A DNA stretch of 64,000 nt from Mesodorylaimus sp. YZB2_4. Lineage: Eukaryota > Nematoda > Enoplea > Dorylaimida > Dorylaimidae. Below the pieces are notes generated by a model. The model was given only the letters and a program-made list of their open reading frames with translations, did no database searches and was not told the origin of the DNA. Shown here piece by piece: positions 13,301-23,244 of this stretch. Positions within the stretch are counted from its first letter, which is position 1. The number at the start of each line of letters is the position of its first letter. A program made the position numbers and the translations under genes. The stretch is from contig JASANH010000938.1 of NCBI GenBank assembly GCA_030248295.1, positions 1,054,001 through 1,118,000 of the forward strand, read 5' to 3'.

Positions 13301-13727
13301 TTAAGTTTTACGAGTAAAAAATGTCGAAGCAAAAAATCGAACTATACCTGCCGTGGTGTCCTCCGCTCCCGTGATGATGATGATGTTGGCCCCGGAGGCA
13401 GAGAATGACGAGTTCCTCGATCAAGAACACGAGAAAGAAACCCGCGCACGAGATCAACTCAGCCATGGGATATGAGGACGGCCAGTCGGGGTATTCCCGA
13501 ATAATCTCTTGCATTTTTTCCCTAAAACGAAAAATGTCGTGCGGACAAGAACTTTGAATCCATCAACAAAACACATACGTGACTTCTGGGAGAAGATGAA
13601 GAAAGCATGTGGCCAGAAATACACCTCCCGAAAAACAAGTGACCAAACATAATAACAATGATGGCCATCGCTTGTCTTCTTGAAACTCTGATGCGGACGC
13701 CGCACGTTTTCGTAGAAATTGTAACAG
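10377..13727 (-). CDS. ZIP-family zinc transporter (ZIP1/2/3 type), first exon unresolved
   Basis: A plasma-membrane-type SLC39 zinc importer. Exons in phase: 13727-13579, 13521-13348, 12129-11830, 11645-11346, 11043-10377 (stop). Exon 1 as given holds a membrane helix (LLLCLVTCFSGGVFLATCF, the ZIP TM2 signature with FLHLLPEV). The next encodes TM3 (AGFFLVFLIEELVIL) and a HHHHH cluster. The 12129-11346 exons encode a long hydrophilic loop with acidic and Pro/Ser-rich stretches. The last exon carries TM4-TM8, including the metal-site motifs HSLIEGLAFG and HKCIII, and VLIHERDNEHNN. The first coding exon with TM1 should lie upstream of 13727 but I could not place it. The intron 13347-12130 contains a tandem repeat. 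A decayed copy of one exon lies near 9.2-9.5 kb. Confidence 0.85.
12147..12410. repeat. Tandem repeat, unit about 106-113 bp, roughly 2.5 copies
   Basis: Three copies of a start block (GCACTTTATTTATGACTG and variants at about 12153, 12266 and 12372), each followed by CCTCATGCTACAGTCG; the first two continue through CAGTCTCG and GCATACT. Spacing is about 113 then 106 bases. It lies in a ZIP-gene intron. Confidence 0.85.
12409..12443. repeat. Perfect AT-rich hairpin, 15-bp arms
   Basis: GCTATTTATTTACTA and its exact reverse complement flank a 5-base loop, directly abutting the end of the tandem repeat at 12147-12410. Confidence 0.85.
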
Positions 13728-14886
13728 CTGAAACAAGATAACATTAGAGCGTTTGCACGTTCGAAAAAAGCTTCTTCACCGGTTCTACTCCGCAGTTAGA
13801 TTAAAGAAACAAGCCCTCGTACACGTACACTATGCGGCTTTAGTCTTCCACAAAAACCCAACACCTACACTTTCCACTACGTCGCCAGCTCCCGTTTTAA
13901 AGCAGTCGACAACATCGCCAATTCAACCCCTTTGACAGAAACTTAATTTCCCAAAGCCCCTGCTGAGACCTCTCAAGGCAACAGGAATTTCCATAACAGA
14001 GTCCTCGTCTCCTCCTGCTCAAAAGGCATAAACTTGAATGCAGTAGTTTCTAGTTTCTCCTCTAAAAAAACAAAAGGTTCGTACTTTTAAAGGTAATAAT
14101 CCACAAATAACGGATAACACGAACATCAAACCGATCAAGATCAGTTTCAATACAAGCTGATCCATCACTGATATTGTACCGTTCAAGATCTGAGTCAATT
14201 TTATGCAGCTCGAATTCCTCCGTCCAGCGAAGATTGCTGTTTATTAGAACAAAACGGGAATGCCAAAGTATATAGATCACCGTTGTGCGTCGGCGAAAAA
14301 TCGTTGGCGTATTTGGCGTCAAACGATATTACCCGCCTCGCCGATCCTCAAATCACTTAATAAGTCAGTCGCCACCGGCGCAACCGAGTCTAAAAGCCTT
14401 TTATATATCTAAAAGCTGAAACAAGCAAATTGGCATAATCGAAGACAAGTTTGGAAGGTCGTCTTCCGCCCACAACCACAACCACAATGGCCCAATGGCC
14501 CAGGCTGCGATTTCAACCAAGTGCGAGGGCACTTTGATTTGCAGGTTAAACAGCCTTACCTCAGAGAGCGCGTAATTCAAATTTTAAACTGCTATAACCA
14601 GCGTGAGACTTGACTATTTTTTCTGTTACAGGACAATTCAACTGACGACAAGGTCTGATAACGTACCAGGCACAGGTACAGTGAATCCACTGGCCAGTAA
14701 AATACTACTGGAATCACAGGGGTACTGTAACCGCTACGCTCCGATAATCAAAGCAATGTTTGTGCACATTCCCTCGACTATATATTTCATATTCTACAGT
14801 AAAAGCTGCCCTATTAAGAATAACCTGAACTAATATATGAATAACAGTTTATATAGCCTCTACCAAATTACAGCAATATGGGACGT
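13728..14886. other. Region upstream of the ZIP gene
   Basis: About 1.15 kb between the 5' side of the ZIP gene and the 3' end of the next minus-strand gene. It should contain the missing first ZIP exon and promoter, but no frame here shows a convincing TM1 helix joined to a splice donor of the right phase. Confidence 0.4.
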
Positions 14887-17449
14887 TCAAGAATGACGGG
14901 GTGTCGTGGGCGTCAGAGGGGAGTGCTGGGTGGAATTTTCATCCATGACGTGAACGATGACGGACGGATGCTGCATGATTATCTGCTTGTCATCGGGCCC
15001 ACCAGACTGCTCCTTGAATTTGCGCTCGGTTGGACTGGCCTGCGGTTGCGTCTCTAAGACGTGGCCTTGATTGGGTTGGTGATTGGACAGGACCAGTTGC
15101 TGGTGGGACTCGGCTTCGTGTTGAGTGTGGCTTTGAAACGCGTGTGGTTGTTGGCCATGCTCATGCTCTTGCTCATCCACGCGTTTCCATTGGGACTGGA
15201 AAGGATGCTCTTCTTGGGCCTGCTTCGATTCGTGGTGAGGGTCCTGCTGGGAGAACTGGTGCTGGCCTTCCTGTCCTGTCTGACGAGGTTGAGATTCATG
15301 TCCTTGTTGCGACTGGACTTGTTTCTGCTCGTGGTGCTGTGCTTGGTGATCGTGTTGGGGTTGGCCAGAATCAGGCAGGCACTGGCCATTCACGCAATGA
15401 AAGCCCAGTGCATTGACTCCTTGTGCCTGCGCCTGTCCGAGAACATGTTCTCCTTCTGATTGCAATTGCCTCTGAATTTGATCGATACCATTGCCAATTG
15501 TGTTTGGGGGCAATACAGGGACCCCTGGTGGAGGCTGACCCAGATGACTGGGACCGAATGGATTCTCAGGGACAGTCGGGTGACCACCGAATAGCGCTTT
15601 GTGAAGATCCGAACCAGCTGGTGACCCCGCTCCTGGAGTTGCAGGCGGCGAAACGGAACGCTCTCCAATGGGACTCGCTCGAGGCCATTCGACAAAGGGT
15701 GGTCGTTGAACCGGACCATGGGGAAAGGGAATGCCTGGAAAGTGGCCCTGAAGTTGCTGAGGTGCCAAAAGTGATTGTTGCGGGCTGCCGAATTGGCCAG
15801 TAAGACCGAAGGCTTGTTGGGCTGCCAGCACAGATTGTGATCCAGCAGGTCGCGTAGTTCCTGTCCACAACGACGGGTCCTTCCCATTATCGGACACAGT
15901 CCACGCCTCGACCGGCTGGTCATTGAATATTCGACGCTGACCAAAAACACCCAAAGCACGTCCTTGATCTAAACCTGGTCGTCGAGCCCTGCATTCTTCA
16001 TCAGCACATGAGGCCCGGTATCGGACTGTCAGTCTGAAAATAAATAGCACCTAGTAGCACCATTCATTACAAGTGAGTGGATCCCTGAAGAGGCTCTCTA
16101 GAAATGCAATATGAGCCGCAGCTGGAGATTTCACCCGTCAGGGTCATGTTTGGCATGAACCAGACCAGAAAAACTTAGTTTTTTCAATTTTAAATTTTAG
16201 TGGGCCGAAGCCTGCTTTAGCCAATAGCCAGCCAGCACTCAAACCTTCTAAACGAGGCTGCGCGGGGAGCGGCACACACAGTAGCGTCTGCGTGTGTCCA
16301 CTAGGAGCACCTCCACGCCGAGGGCATCAAGGAATGGACACCGACTTGCTCAGACGACTGCTGGTGGGCTTTGAACACTGTCGGTGCTCGACTACTCCTT
16401 TGACTTCAGGTCTTTCCACTCGGGACACCTCGAGAGTACCGGGTGAGTCACCCACGGCCTAGGGTGCAAGGCTAGCGTGGAGTCCCCAGTGATAGAGGTT
16501 GCGCCTCCATCACTGGGGATCGAACCCGGGATGAGTCCAGCCGCTCGCTCCCAAGCAATACGGAGAGGCAAATGCCGAATCGCTGCACTACCGCGGCCAC
16601 AGAAGACTTGGCTTGCCGCTTTGGGTTTTTTGCGTGGCCACTCTCTCTGGTAATACAGACCAGCTATCGCACAGATAATCTCACTCGCTATGATCGGGAA
16701 TTTGAATTATCTGGTCGGTGACTGCGGCAAATTGTGGGCCTCTCGGATCGATTGATTCCTGCGAAACTCTGAGTTGGTAAACACCGATGGGGTCATCACC
16801 CGAATATCCATCGTCCTGATCATTCACTTCGACCCTAATTATGGTCTCGTGCTGAAAGGATAACTCAAACAATGATCGAGGGTAGCACGGGTTGCATCGA
16901 AGACGCTGCAGCCCCGGGAGGCTGGTCACTCGGACCCATGGTGAGATGTCCCCTGACATGTCCCCTGACATGTCCCCTGACATGTCCCCTGACATGTCCC
17001 CTGCCCCAGTCAGCAGAACGTACCAAGAAAGAACTGATGACGAACGATGTGATCGGGTGGGTTGACGAGTCGGTGAATATCACATCGTCCTCATTCTCCT
17101 TCGCGTAGAATCGATTGATCAGAGTCGAACATTGCTGCCTGCAAGAAGTGAGTTCTCTTTCTTCCTATGGGCCTGCGTGCATACCCATGATGCAAGCACA
17201 GTGCACTCACCCTCCTCGCGGCACTTCAGTACAGTTCTTGACATAGATCACGAAATCACAGGGGTTGTATCGAGGACCGATACTGTCCGAATCACATTTT
17301 GTGCCACCCGCCGCTTTTTCCCGACTCAAAATCCGAAATCGAACCACTTCGAAATCGACAACTGCCAAATAAGCTCGGGTGTTGGAGGAAAGTAAAAAGT
17401 TAAAGAATGTCAACAAGACGACACGTACAAGCAAATCCATTTTGCCCAT
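14887..17449 (-). CDS. Secreted protein, Notch-ligand-like (MNNL/C2) N-terminus and Gln/His-rich tail, 573 aa
   Basis: Four exons in phase: 17449-17211, 17138-17024, 16905-16685, 16033-14887 (1722 nt). Signal peptide MGKMDLLVRVVLLTFFNFLL, then FEVVRFRILSREKAAGGTKC, two further Cys, a C2-like strand pair (IIRVEVNDQDDGYSGDDPIG) and a block SELTVRYRASCADEEC. The order (strand with RxRIL, CxxCDFVIYVKNC, acid-rich C2 strand, then LxVxYRxxC) resembles the MNNL domain and first cysteine of the DSL domain in Delta/Jagged ligands. No complete DSL or EGF repeats follow. From about residue 250 the protein is low-complexity, rich in Gln, His, Pro and Ser. No transmembrane segment is seen. The domain match is my inference from pattern; a generic C2-like secreted protein is the alternative. 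The 650-bp third intron hosts a SINE-like element. Confidence 0.7.
16250..16607 (-). mobile_element. tRNA-derived SINE-like element in intron
   Basis: On the minus strand the element starts near 16600 with an A-box-like GCGGTAGTGCAGCGATTCGG and a B box GGGTTCGATCCCC (plus coordinates about 16513-16526), the two internal RNA polymerase III promoter elements of a tRNA. The downstream body includes a hairpin (CCCCAGTGAT and its complement, about 16479-16517). The far edge near 16250 is approximate. Anticodon and acceptor stems do not fold as a working tRNA. Confidence 0.6.
16945..17004. repeat. 12-bp tandem repeat, about 5 copies, in intron
   Basis: Unit GACATGTCCCCT on the plus strand repeats with period 12. 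It lies in the intron 17023-16906 of the secreted minus-strand gene. Read on the transcribed strand each unit carries a CAG that could act as an acceptor, but only the CAG before 16905 keeps the downstream frame open. Confidence 0.9.
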
Positions 17450-18280
17450 CCAACCCGCACAATACGAAGTTGTGCGCAGGCGACTGAAAAGTCGTTTTCG
17501 CTTCGTTTCAAAATAGCAAAATGGGCGACTCTGAAAATACGGTAATTATGTCCGACGACCGCAAAAATGCACACCCACGTGTGTCACGTTTTGTGTTATG
17601 TAGGCGAGTTTTTGGACACTGCTCTTCTTCTCAAATGAATAGCCGCACAGAATGCAGTACGGCCAGTTTTGACCACCTTTCGTTTGTCCCATTGTGTCAT
17701 TTTAGTGAACACCCTCCCAAAACGCTTATCCGCTCAAAGTTGGAGGTACCTGCTTTTTGCGCATTACTGAGGTCGGCTCGTCTTGCGTGAGAAAGGGAAT
17801 GTTAGGACGACGCTGCATTGCGTCCTCTTAGGAGTACACATGCAGACGAGTGAGGCACTTATGGTTTCCACGCGTCACTAGACAGTATCTGCAGTAACAT
17901 CTCGTGCACAAGATGATGGCCGTGTAGACCAGAGGGTTGCTGGCACAGCCAGAGGCAATGTCCTCTCGTCGCCGATTCGAGCATATCGTCTGATTTGCTG
18001 CGACCTCTCTCTGGGACATGAAAATATAATGAGAAGAAAACTCACAATCAAAAATTGAAGTGTGCCCGCAGTCTACAGTATAAATATCATAATATGGGTG
18101 CAGAAATCTATCGAGCATCTCAAAAGCGAGTCCTTATCACCAAAAAAAGCAAGCCCGAACCCTCCGCCATCAAACATTGTCATCCCGAATGCCGGCTTTG
18201 CGACAACGTTGTCACTCTGTGCATGGAGACTTCAGCCCGCTCGTTGGAAGAGCCTAACAATTGTTTGCTCAGCATCCTTG
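17450..18280. other. Spacer between two minus-strand genes
   Basis: About 830 bases upstream of the Notch-ligand-like gene and downstream of the avidin gene. I see no convincing exon. Confidence 0.5.
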
Positions 18281-19077
18281 TCAAGCACTTTCGACCACGG
18301 TGTTGATTTCGTCAGCGCGACGAGGACCCGGCTTCATGGGAATCCGGGTGAAGATGTCTTCGCCAATCCTGAATAAGAGAGGAGGATCAAATGGAAGGGC
18401 AATATACACGGGGGGGGGGGGGTACCTGGTGGCGGACCAGTAATCCTCGCATCGGCTTGTGGCCGACCTTATCGTCCAGGAAGCCAGGAGAATGTCGCGG
18501 CCACTTCGGAGCCAGCCAAAATCGCAACCCCGTTGACACTGACCAGACCAGGTTGTCACGGCTTTTTTCCCGCTCCAGTAAGCATGCAGCGTGAAAATCC
18601 GGCCGTAGAGCTGGCCGTGAACAGGAACATAGTTCGATCGTTCAGTGTACTCTAAAGAAATGTGCAAAAGACTTTGGAGTAAGGTTTTTTGTGGAACGAA
18701 ACTTCGCTTCGGGAGCCACCGCAGCCCATTCTTACCTTGCGCTTGGCCCCCACCACCCAGCCTAACACCCGTCCGGAATTCTCCAATCAATTTTCCATCT
18801 TCTGTCTGATTTAAGATCAACTCCGAACCGTGTTGATTGTACCACGCTCCTTTCAAATCGCATCCATCACCTACGGACAAGCGTGCCGTGCTCATGCAAG
18901 AAAGCGAACCCTCAAAGGACTGTTACCATGATCCGCAGGTTCGAACAGCTGCTCCGCTTCCTGATTCACGCCACGTTGTGGTGTTCGGTTCTCGTCAAGC
19001 ATGCTTTTTCTCCGTCCATGGTGCCGCTCGCTGCACGAGACAGCAGCGAACAGACACACGAATACGACCAGCCTCAT
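18281..19077 (-). CDS. Avidin-family biotin-binding protein, secreted, 199 aa
   Basis: Four exons in phase: 19077-18927, 18870-18736, 18651-18426, 18368-18281 (600 nt). MRLVVFVCLFAAVSC is a good signal peptide. The mature protein is a single avidin barrel: CDLKGAWYNQHGSELIL aligns with the first strand of avidin/streptavidin (the N and S of WxNxxGS contact biotin), GEFRTGV with the second, VPVHGQ with the loop before strand 5, VTTWSGQC with streptavidin ATTWSGQ (T90 and W92), LLASWTIRS with W108, EDYWSATR with W120 and IGEDIFTRI with the end strand carrying streptavidin D128. The Tyr of strand 2 is Phe, and the Trp at streptavidin position 79 is not clearly kept. Intron 1 is 56 nt. Intron 3 starts GTAC followed by a run of C. 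A longer start (ATG about 19110) is possible. Biotin binding is inferred from residues. Confidence 0.9.
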
Positions 19078-20249
19078 GCTCGTTGCTGGGAGCGTCCTAA
19101 AACTAGACATGAGAAGAAGAGATGTTTCAAACTGGGGTAAATTCAACGCTTTGTCAAGCACTTGCAGGGTACCTCATCCCTTATAAAAATATTCTAGTAA
19201 GCTAGCGAAAACAGGTAATTTATACGAACGGCGATTTCTTGGGGATGGCACAAGGCGTATAGGATTGACATAAGGCATCTTCAGCTAAAAAAAGTAGCAG
19301 ACATGGAGTTGTATTTGGAGCCTGGCAGCTGAGCCCACTTCCACCAGCACTAGACCATATCCTACAGACAAGCAAAGACTGACAGAATAAAGTTTTAGTG
19401 TATGGTTGTGATAAGGCGCTATTTGGACACGTGGCACAGACTGGATGCCTGTCGAAAAGGTCTTATCATTTGAAGGGCAGCTAGGTACGACAGAAAGATA
19501 AGGCAGTGCTAGCAAGGACATCTCTCCTTGATAGGGTCGAAAAATATTCTTATTTTGGTTTAGCTGCAAGTATTGGGAGACTGGTAGCACCAAACCAAAA
19601 ACTAGACACCCTCATCATACTGCCTAAATAAAAGTACAACAGCTTCACCACCAGTTCTGTGCGCGAAAGACGATCAGCTGGCCTCGCTTCCATTGTGACT
19701 CCTCGTTAGTGCGAAACGTGAGCTAGTATGATGGAAGTTTGCCTTGTGTTACTTTGACCTTCATCTGCACAGCGTATGTTCTGACTCGCCAGCTTATTTC
19801 TGCTGGCATAATATCAATGCAGGGCTGGCCAGGCGCGAACGATGTAAGCCGACACCCACTGGCGTTACTTCCGTTGTAAGCTGCAGGAAACGCAGCCAAC
19901 CAGCACCAAACTTGGAAGTGCTTGTTTCTGATTTCAGGTGGCTGGAAAAGTGAATGTGGGCCAGTCCACAAAACAAAACACGCAACACACAGGTTGGAAA
20001 AAGGAGTTGTTCAAAAACACATTCTATCAACCTAGAAAACACTTGTGTACACTGAGCGAGTGCAGCACCAGGGTTATTATAAAGGCGAGAGCTGCTTACT
20101 CGTTATTTACCTTATATGGGCGCTAGAACATAGGCGTGTCTTTTTAGCGATTTCGAAGATTTCCAAAGTCAAAACTCGCCTTTCTGGGAGAAACTGCGCT
20201 GGTGTCGTATGTGGAAGGTTACTGAGAGTGTGACAAAGTCTATGCGAAA
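19078..20249. other. Divergent promoter region, avidin and SOD-like genes
   Basis: About 1.2 kb between two divergent secreted-protein genes. A TATA-like box for the plus-strand gene is noted at 20078-20083. No coding exon recognised. Confidence 0.5.
20078..20083 (+). promoter_or_regulatory. TATA box candidate for SOD-like gene
   Basis: TATAAA followed by GGCGAG, about 165 bases upstream of the ATG at 20250. A similar block (TTTTAAAAGGCGAGCG) sits about 160 bases upstream of the gene at 54848. Confidence 0.45.
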
Positions 20250-20921
20250 ATGATAAAGATACGTTATCTTTTTGGACTCGCATTGATCGTGTCATTTTTA
20301 AATCCTATCCAGACACAGATATTGTGGTATTATGTGACCCGTAAGTATCCAGGGAGGACGAGCGAGTAAAAGCCAAAATCAAATGCATGTTCCAGCCTAC
20401 TTGTCCACGCGGGGTGTCAGTGTGCTGAGAGGCAATGGAACTGGTGCCCCGATCGGAAATATCCAGTTCAGTCAGAATACCTTGTACGGGCCTGTCATCG
20501 TTCAAGGAGCAGTGAACGGCCTGACACCCGGCTTACACCGTGTCATGATCCACCGTTTTGGCGACGTGACCAACGGGTGCCTGAGCATCGGACCTTTGTT
20601 CAATCCTGAGCAAGCCCCCAATGGATGGACAACGGGCATTACTCGGCCCGTGGGTGACCTGGGTGTTGTGCAAGTCGGACTGGTAACTGATTTACCTCCC
20701 ACGATTGTCACGCCCCAATATGTAAACACTTTTAGAATGGCGTGGCCCAACTCTCGCTCTCTGATACCATAATAACACTACATGGACGGAATAACATTAT
20801 TGGACGCACCCTGGCCATCCACGAGTTCAGCGGCCAGGTAACCGCTGGTGGCAATGCCATCGGTAATGTTGGGCCCACTGTGGCCTGTGGTGTCATTGGA
20901 CTGGCTGCAGAGATTCCTTGA
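20250..20921 (+). CDS. Secreted Cu/Zn-superoxide-dismutase-fold protein without an intact metal site, 187 aa
   Basis: Three exons: 20250-20340, 20396-20682, 20736-20921 (564 nt). Signal peptide MIKIRYLFGLALIVSFL. The SOD fold is clear: GNIQFSQ, GLTPGLH, RFGDVTNGC, GPLFNP, PVGDLG, NGVAQLSL, IIGRTLAIHE and VACGVIGLA match SOD1 in order. Against human SOD1 numbering, Cu ligands H48 and H120 remain but H46 is Met and the bridging H63 is Leu. Zn ligands H71 and H80 are Asn and Pro; only D83 is kept. The active-site R143 is Thr. The disulfide pair C57/C146 is kept. It is therefore a probable pseudoenzyme: fold and disulfide conserved, catalysis almost certainly lost. Frame and splice sites are intact, so it is not a pseudogene. 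AATAAA lies at 21120-21125. Confidence 0.9.
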
Positions 20922-22515
20922 AAATGACCAGGTGTATGTTATGTGAGTCATGTAGTTATTCAGTACGTACTGTGGTAGTGCATTGTAGAGCATTTTATCG
21001 CAGCTGTGCTCTTAGCAGAGGGAAATAATGACCAAAGTGAATCATGTTATTGGAGCATCGTATAAAAAACTTTCAAATTTCTGAGGAAGTCGCTGTCTAA
21101 AAGGCACCTAAAGCACTTAAATAAAGATTTTCACGAGATGCGGTTCGAAAGTAGTGCATGATGATGCCTTCTGCTTTCAGCACCAAGCATCCCTGCATTC
21201 CTCATGAGCAAGCCTACACAACCAAGGTAATCCCATTCCTCTAAACCCAGTCCCGTGCCATCTTCTGACATACCATTGAGTACCTCTAACCTCTTGTCAT
21301 CTAGCACATAGCATGGCAACCCGAGAATCCATATCCAAAACATAACTTATTCAAAGTCCACTTCGTTGTCACGCTCTGATGGAATACTCCACCCGTAACG
21401 AACAGCAGCTGTCTGACTCGTCACTCATCCGCGCGGCTTATGAAATTTGTTGTTGCTAAAGTGAGGCTGATGAGGCTAAAAATGGAATGGACGCAGAATG
21501 GTGCCTAAATGTTTGTGCTTAGTAGAGGTGTCAAATGAAAGAGTGGGTGGTGATGATGAACAGAAATGTCTCGATCGCACTCGTGTCATGCCCTTGCGCA
21601 TTGCGTCCTTACCCTTTACCTATGTACATTATATCGAGATGTGATGGATCATGATGGTCTCACTCTCCCACTATGTCAGTCCTGAAAGTCTGGTGACGTT
21701 CCTCACTCGATCATGTACTCCATGTTCGAGTTGATCTTTCTAGAAAACCTCGAACACTCGTGTTACTGTGTTGACATATCTCTGCTCCCTTGTACAAGAA
21801 GTTTATGGGGCGAGCTTAAAAAGCCTCCCCCACTTTTAGCCCGTGCTCGCCAGGCATTTTGCACGTGCTCCTTTATTCACAGTATGTCAGCAGATTTTTC
21901 TGAGCTGGAAAAAATTCCTCGTCAAATACCTTTTGAACATTACTTTTCAGTCTCAATAGCTTTACCTCCTACAGCCCTTAAAATTTCTTAGACGACCCGC
22001 TGCCGGGCACGTGAACGGCTTGCAGTTCCATGGAGACGGGCAAACAAGCACGTGAAAACAGTGAGTGCTGACCAATAGGCTGATTGCTAGCACGACCAGT
22101 GGGCGGGGTGACGAGGTCTGGCTGGCCTATGTATTCACTGGTTTCCTCACTCCGTCGCTCTCTTGTATTGATCACACTCCGTCAAGGCAATCCGTCTCGA
22201 GTCGTCCTGCAAACGTCTGCCCGTTCGAGAACCACGGCAGAGTGAGAAGAGTAATTTAGAAGTTGGGTTCGGCTAATCCAAGCATTAAAAAAACTCGACT
22301 GCCGCGCCTTCTGCCAGCCTAACCTACCTGTCCCTTTTTCATTTTGGCCAATCCCTATTTGGCTTAGCGCTCACGCCGCAGCCTAAGTAAGGCTGGTGTC
22401 TTATCGCCGTTTACTATCTGTAAACACTTGAACTCTTATTCGGGATTATGCAATCCGTCTTGTCTGCAATATAAAACGAGACACCCTCTCTGTTTTTGAG
22501 ATTGCAAAATCGAAG
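20922..22515. other. Spacer and upstream region of the first DUSP gene
   Basis: Holds a poly(A) signal at 21120-21125 for the SOD-like gene and, nearer the phosphatase, CACGTG motifs, a CCAAT box and a TATA-like box listed separately. No exon recognised. Confidence 0.5.
22006..22082 (+). promoter_or_regulatory. E-box and CCAAT cluster upstream of first DUSP gene
   Basis: GGGCACGTGAACGGC at 22006-22020, GCACGTGAAAAC at 22049-22060 and CCAATAGGC near 22072-22080. The same CACGTGAACGGC and CCAATAG sequences occur in the promoter of the second DUSP paralogue (25016-25052). A TATA-like ATATAAAA lies at about 22469-22476, some 45 bases before the ATG. Confidence 0.5.
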
Positions 22516-23244
22516 ATGCCCTCGTTCCAAGTCAATGCTAAATGGGCAGCCATGTCCGAGGTGGTGCCTGGCTTGTACATCAGCGGTGTGTGCGCCCTGA
22601 AGCCGACGACGTTGCAGGCCCTGAACATCAACCTGATCGTGAACTGCACTAAAGAAGTGCCCAACATGAATATGATGCCCCAGTGCGAACGTGTGAAGCT
22701 CTGGCTGGACGACACGGACGATACTGATCTGAGCTGCCATTTGGAGACTGTTTCCGATCACATACGATTCATTCTAAGCGGTGGTGGCCGCGCACTGGTG
22801 CACTGCGTGGCTGGTGTGTCCCGATCAGCCGCTCTATGTTTGGCCTACCTGATGAAATACGAGTCGATGAGCTTACGCCAAGCCTTTCGATACTTATCCC
22901 TGCGTCGACCCATGGTCAGACCTAACTTGGGATTTTGGAAGCAGTTGATCGATTACGAACGCAAGCTTAGACCAACTCGATCATCCAGCGTCCGTATCGT
23001 GGCTGTGTCCACCACTAAGACGGAGGAAGGAGAGGAAATTGTACAGTTTCTGCCGGACGTCTACTTGCAACCAACTAATGCGATCAAGGAAGCTGCAAAG
23101 GACAATCCGGACGAGGACAAGGAAAATGATAGAAAGTCGCCCACTTTCCCGCTATACATCGATCTATACGAGAAAAGGAGGCACAGTTCGGGCAGTGGTC
23201 ATGTCAGATTCGTGCCTCGTTTAGCTTCCGTACCAGAAATCTAA
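22516..23244 (+). CDS. Dual-specificity phosphatase, DUSP14/18-like, 242 aa, intronless
   Basis: A small cytoplasmic-type dual-specificity protein phosphatase in one exon. The start MPSFQVNAKWAAMSEVVPG leads directly into the catalytic domain. The signature VHCVAGVSRSAA carries the Cys nucleophile and Arg; the general acid Asp is in WLDDTDDTD. NLGFWKQLIDYERKL is typical of the DUSP14/18/21 branch, which lacks MAPK-docking (CH2) domains. The C-terminal 80 residues are acidic and basic by turns and not conserved in the family. The close paralogue at 25165-25869 is also intronless and has the same domain limits (MPVFQVNAAWAAMTEIIPN), so the pair arose by tandem duplication. Substrates cannot be told from sequence. 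Confidence 0.92.
   Translation: MPSFQVNAKWAAMSEVVPGLYISGVCALKPTTLQALNINLIVNCTKEVPNMNMMPQCERVKLWLDDTDDTDLSCHLETVSDHIRFILSGGGRALVHCVAGVSRSAALCLAYLMKYESMSLRQAFRYLSLRRPMVRPNLGFWKQLIDYERKLRPTRSSSVRIVAVSTTKTEEGEEIVQFLPDVYLQPTNAIKEAAKDNPDEDKENDRKSPTFPLYIDLYEKRRHSSGSGHVRFVPRLASVPEI

Noticed and set aside
15030-15803. Plus-strand frames opposite the Gln/His-rich tail
   Set aside because: Shadows of the long minus-strand exon 16033-14887, whose four-exon model keeps phase to a clean stop.
18281-19077. Bacterial contamination as the source of the avidin gene
   Set aside because: The gene has a eukaryotic signal peptide and three phase-consistent GT-AG introns, and sits between other intron-bearing genes.
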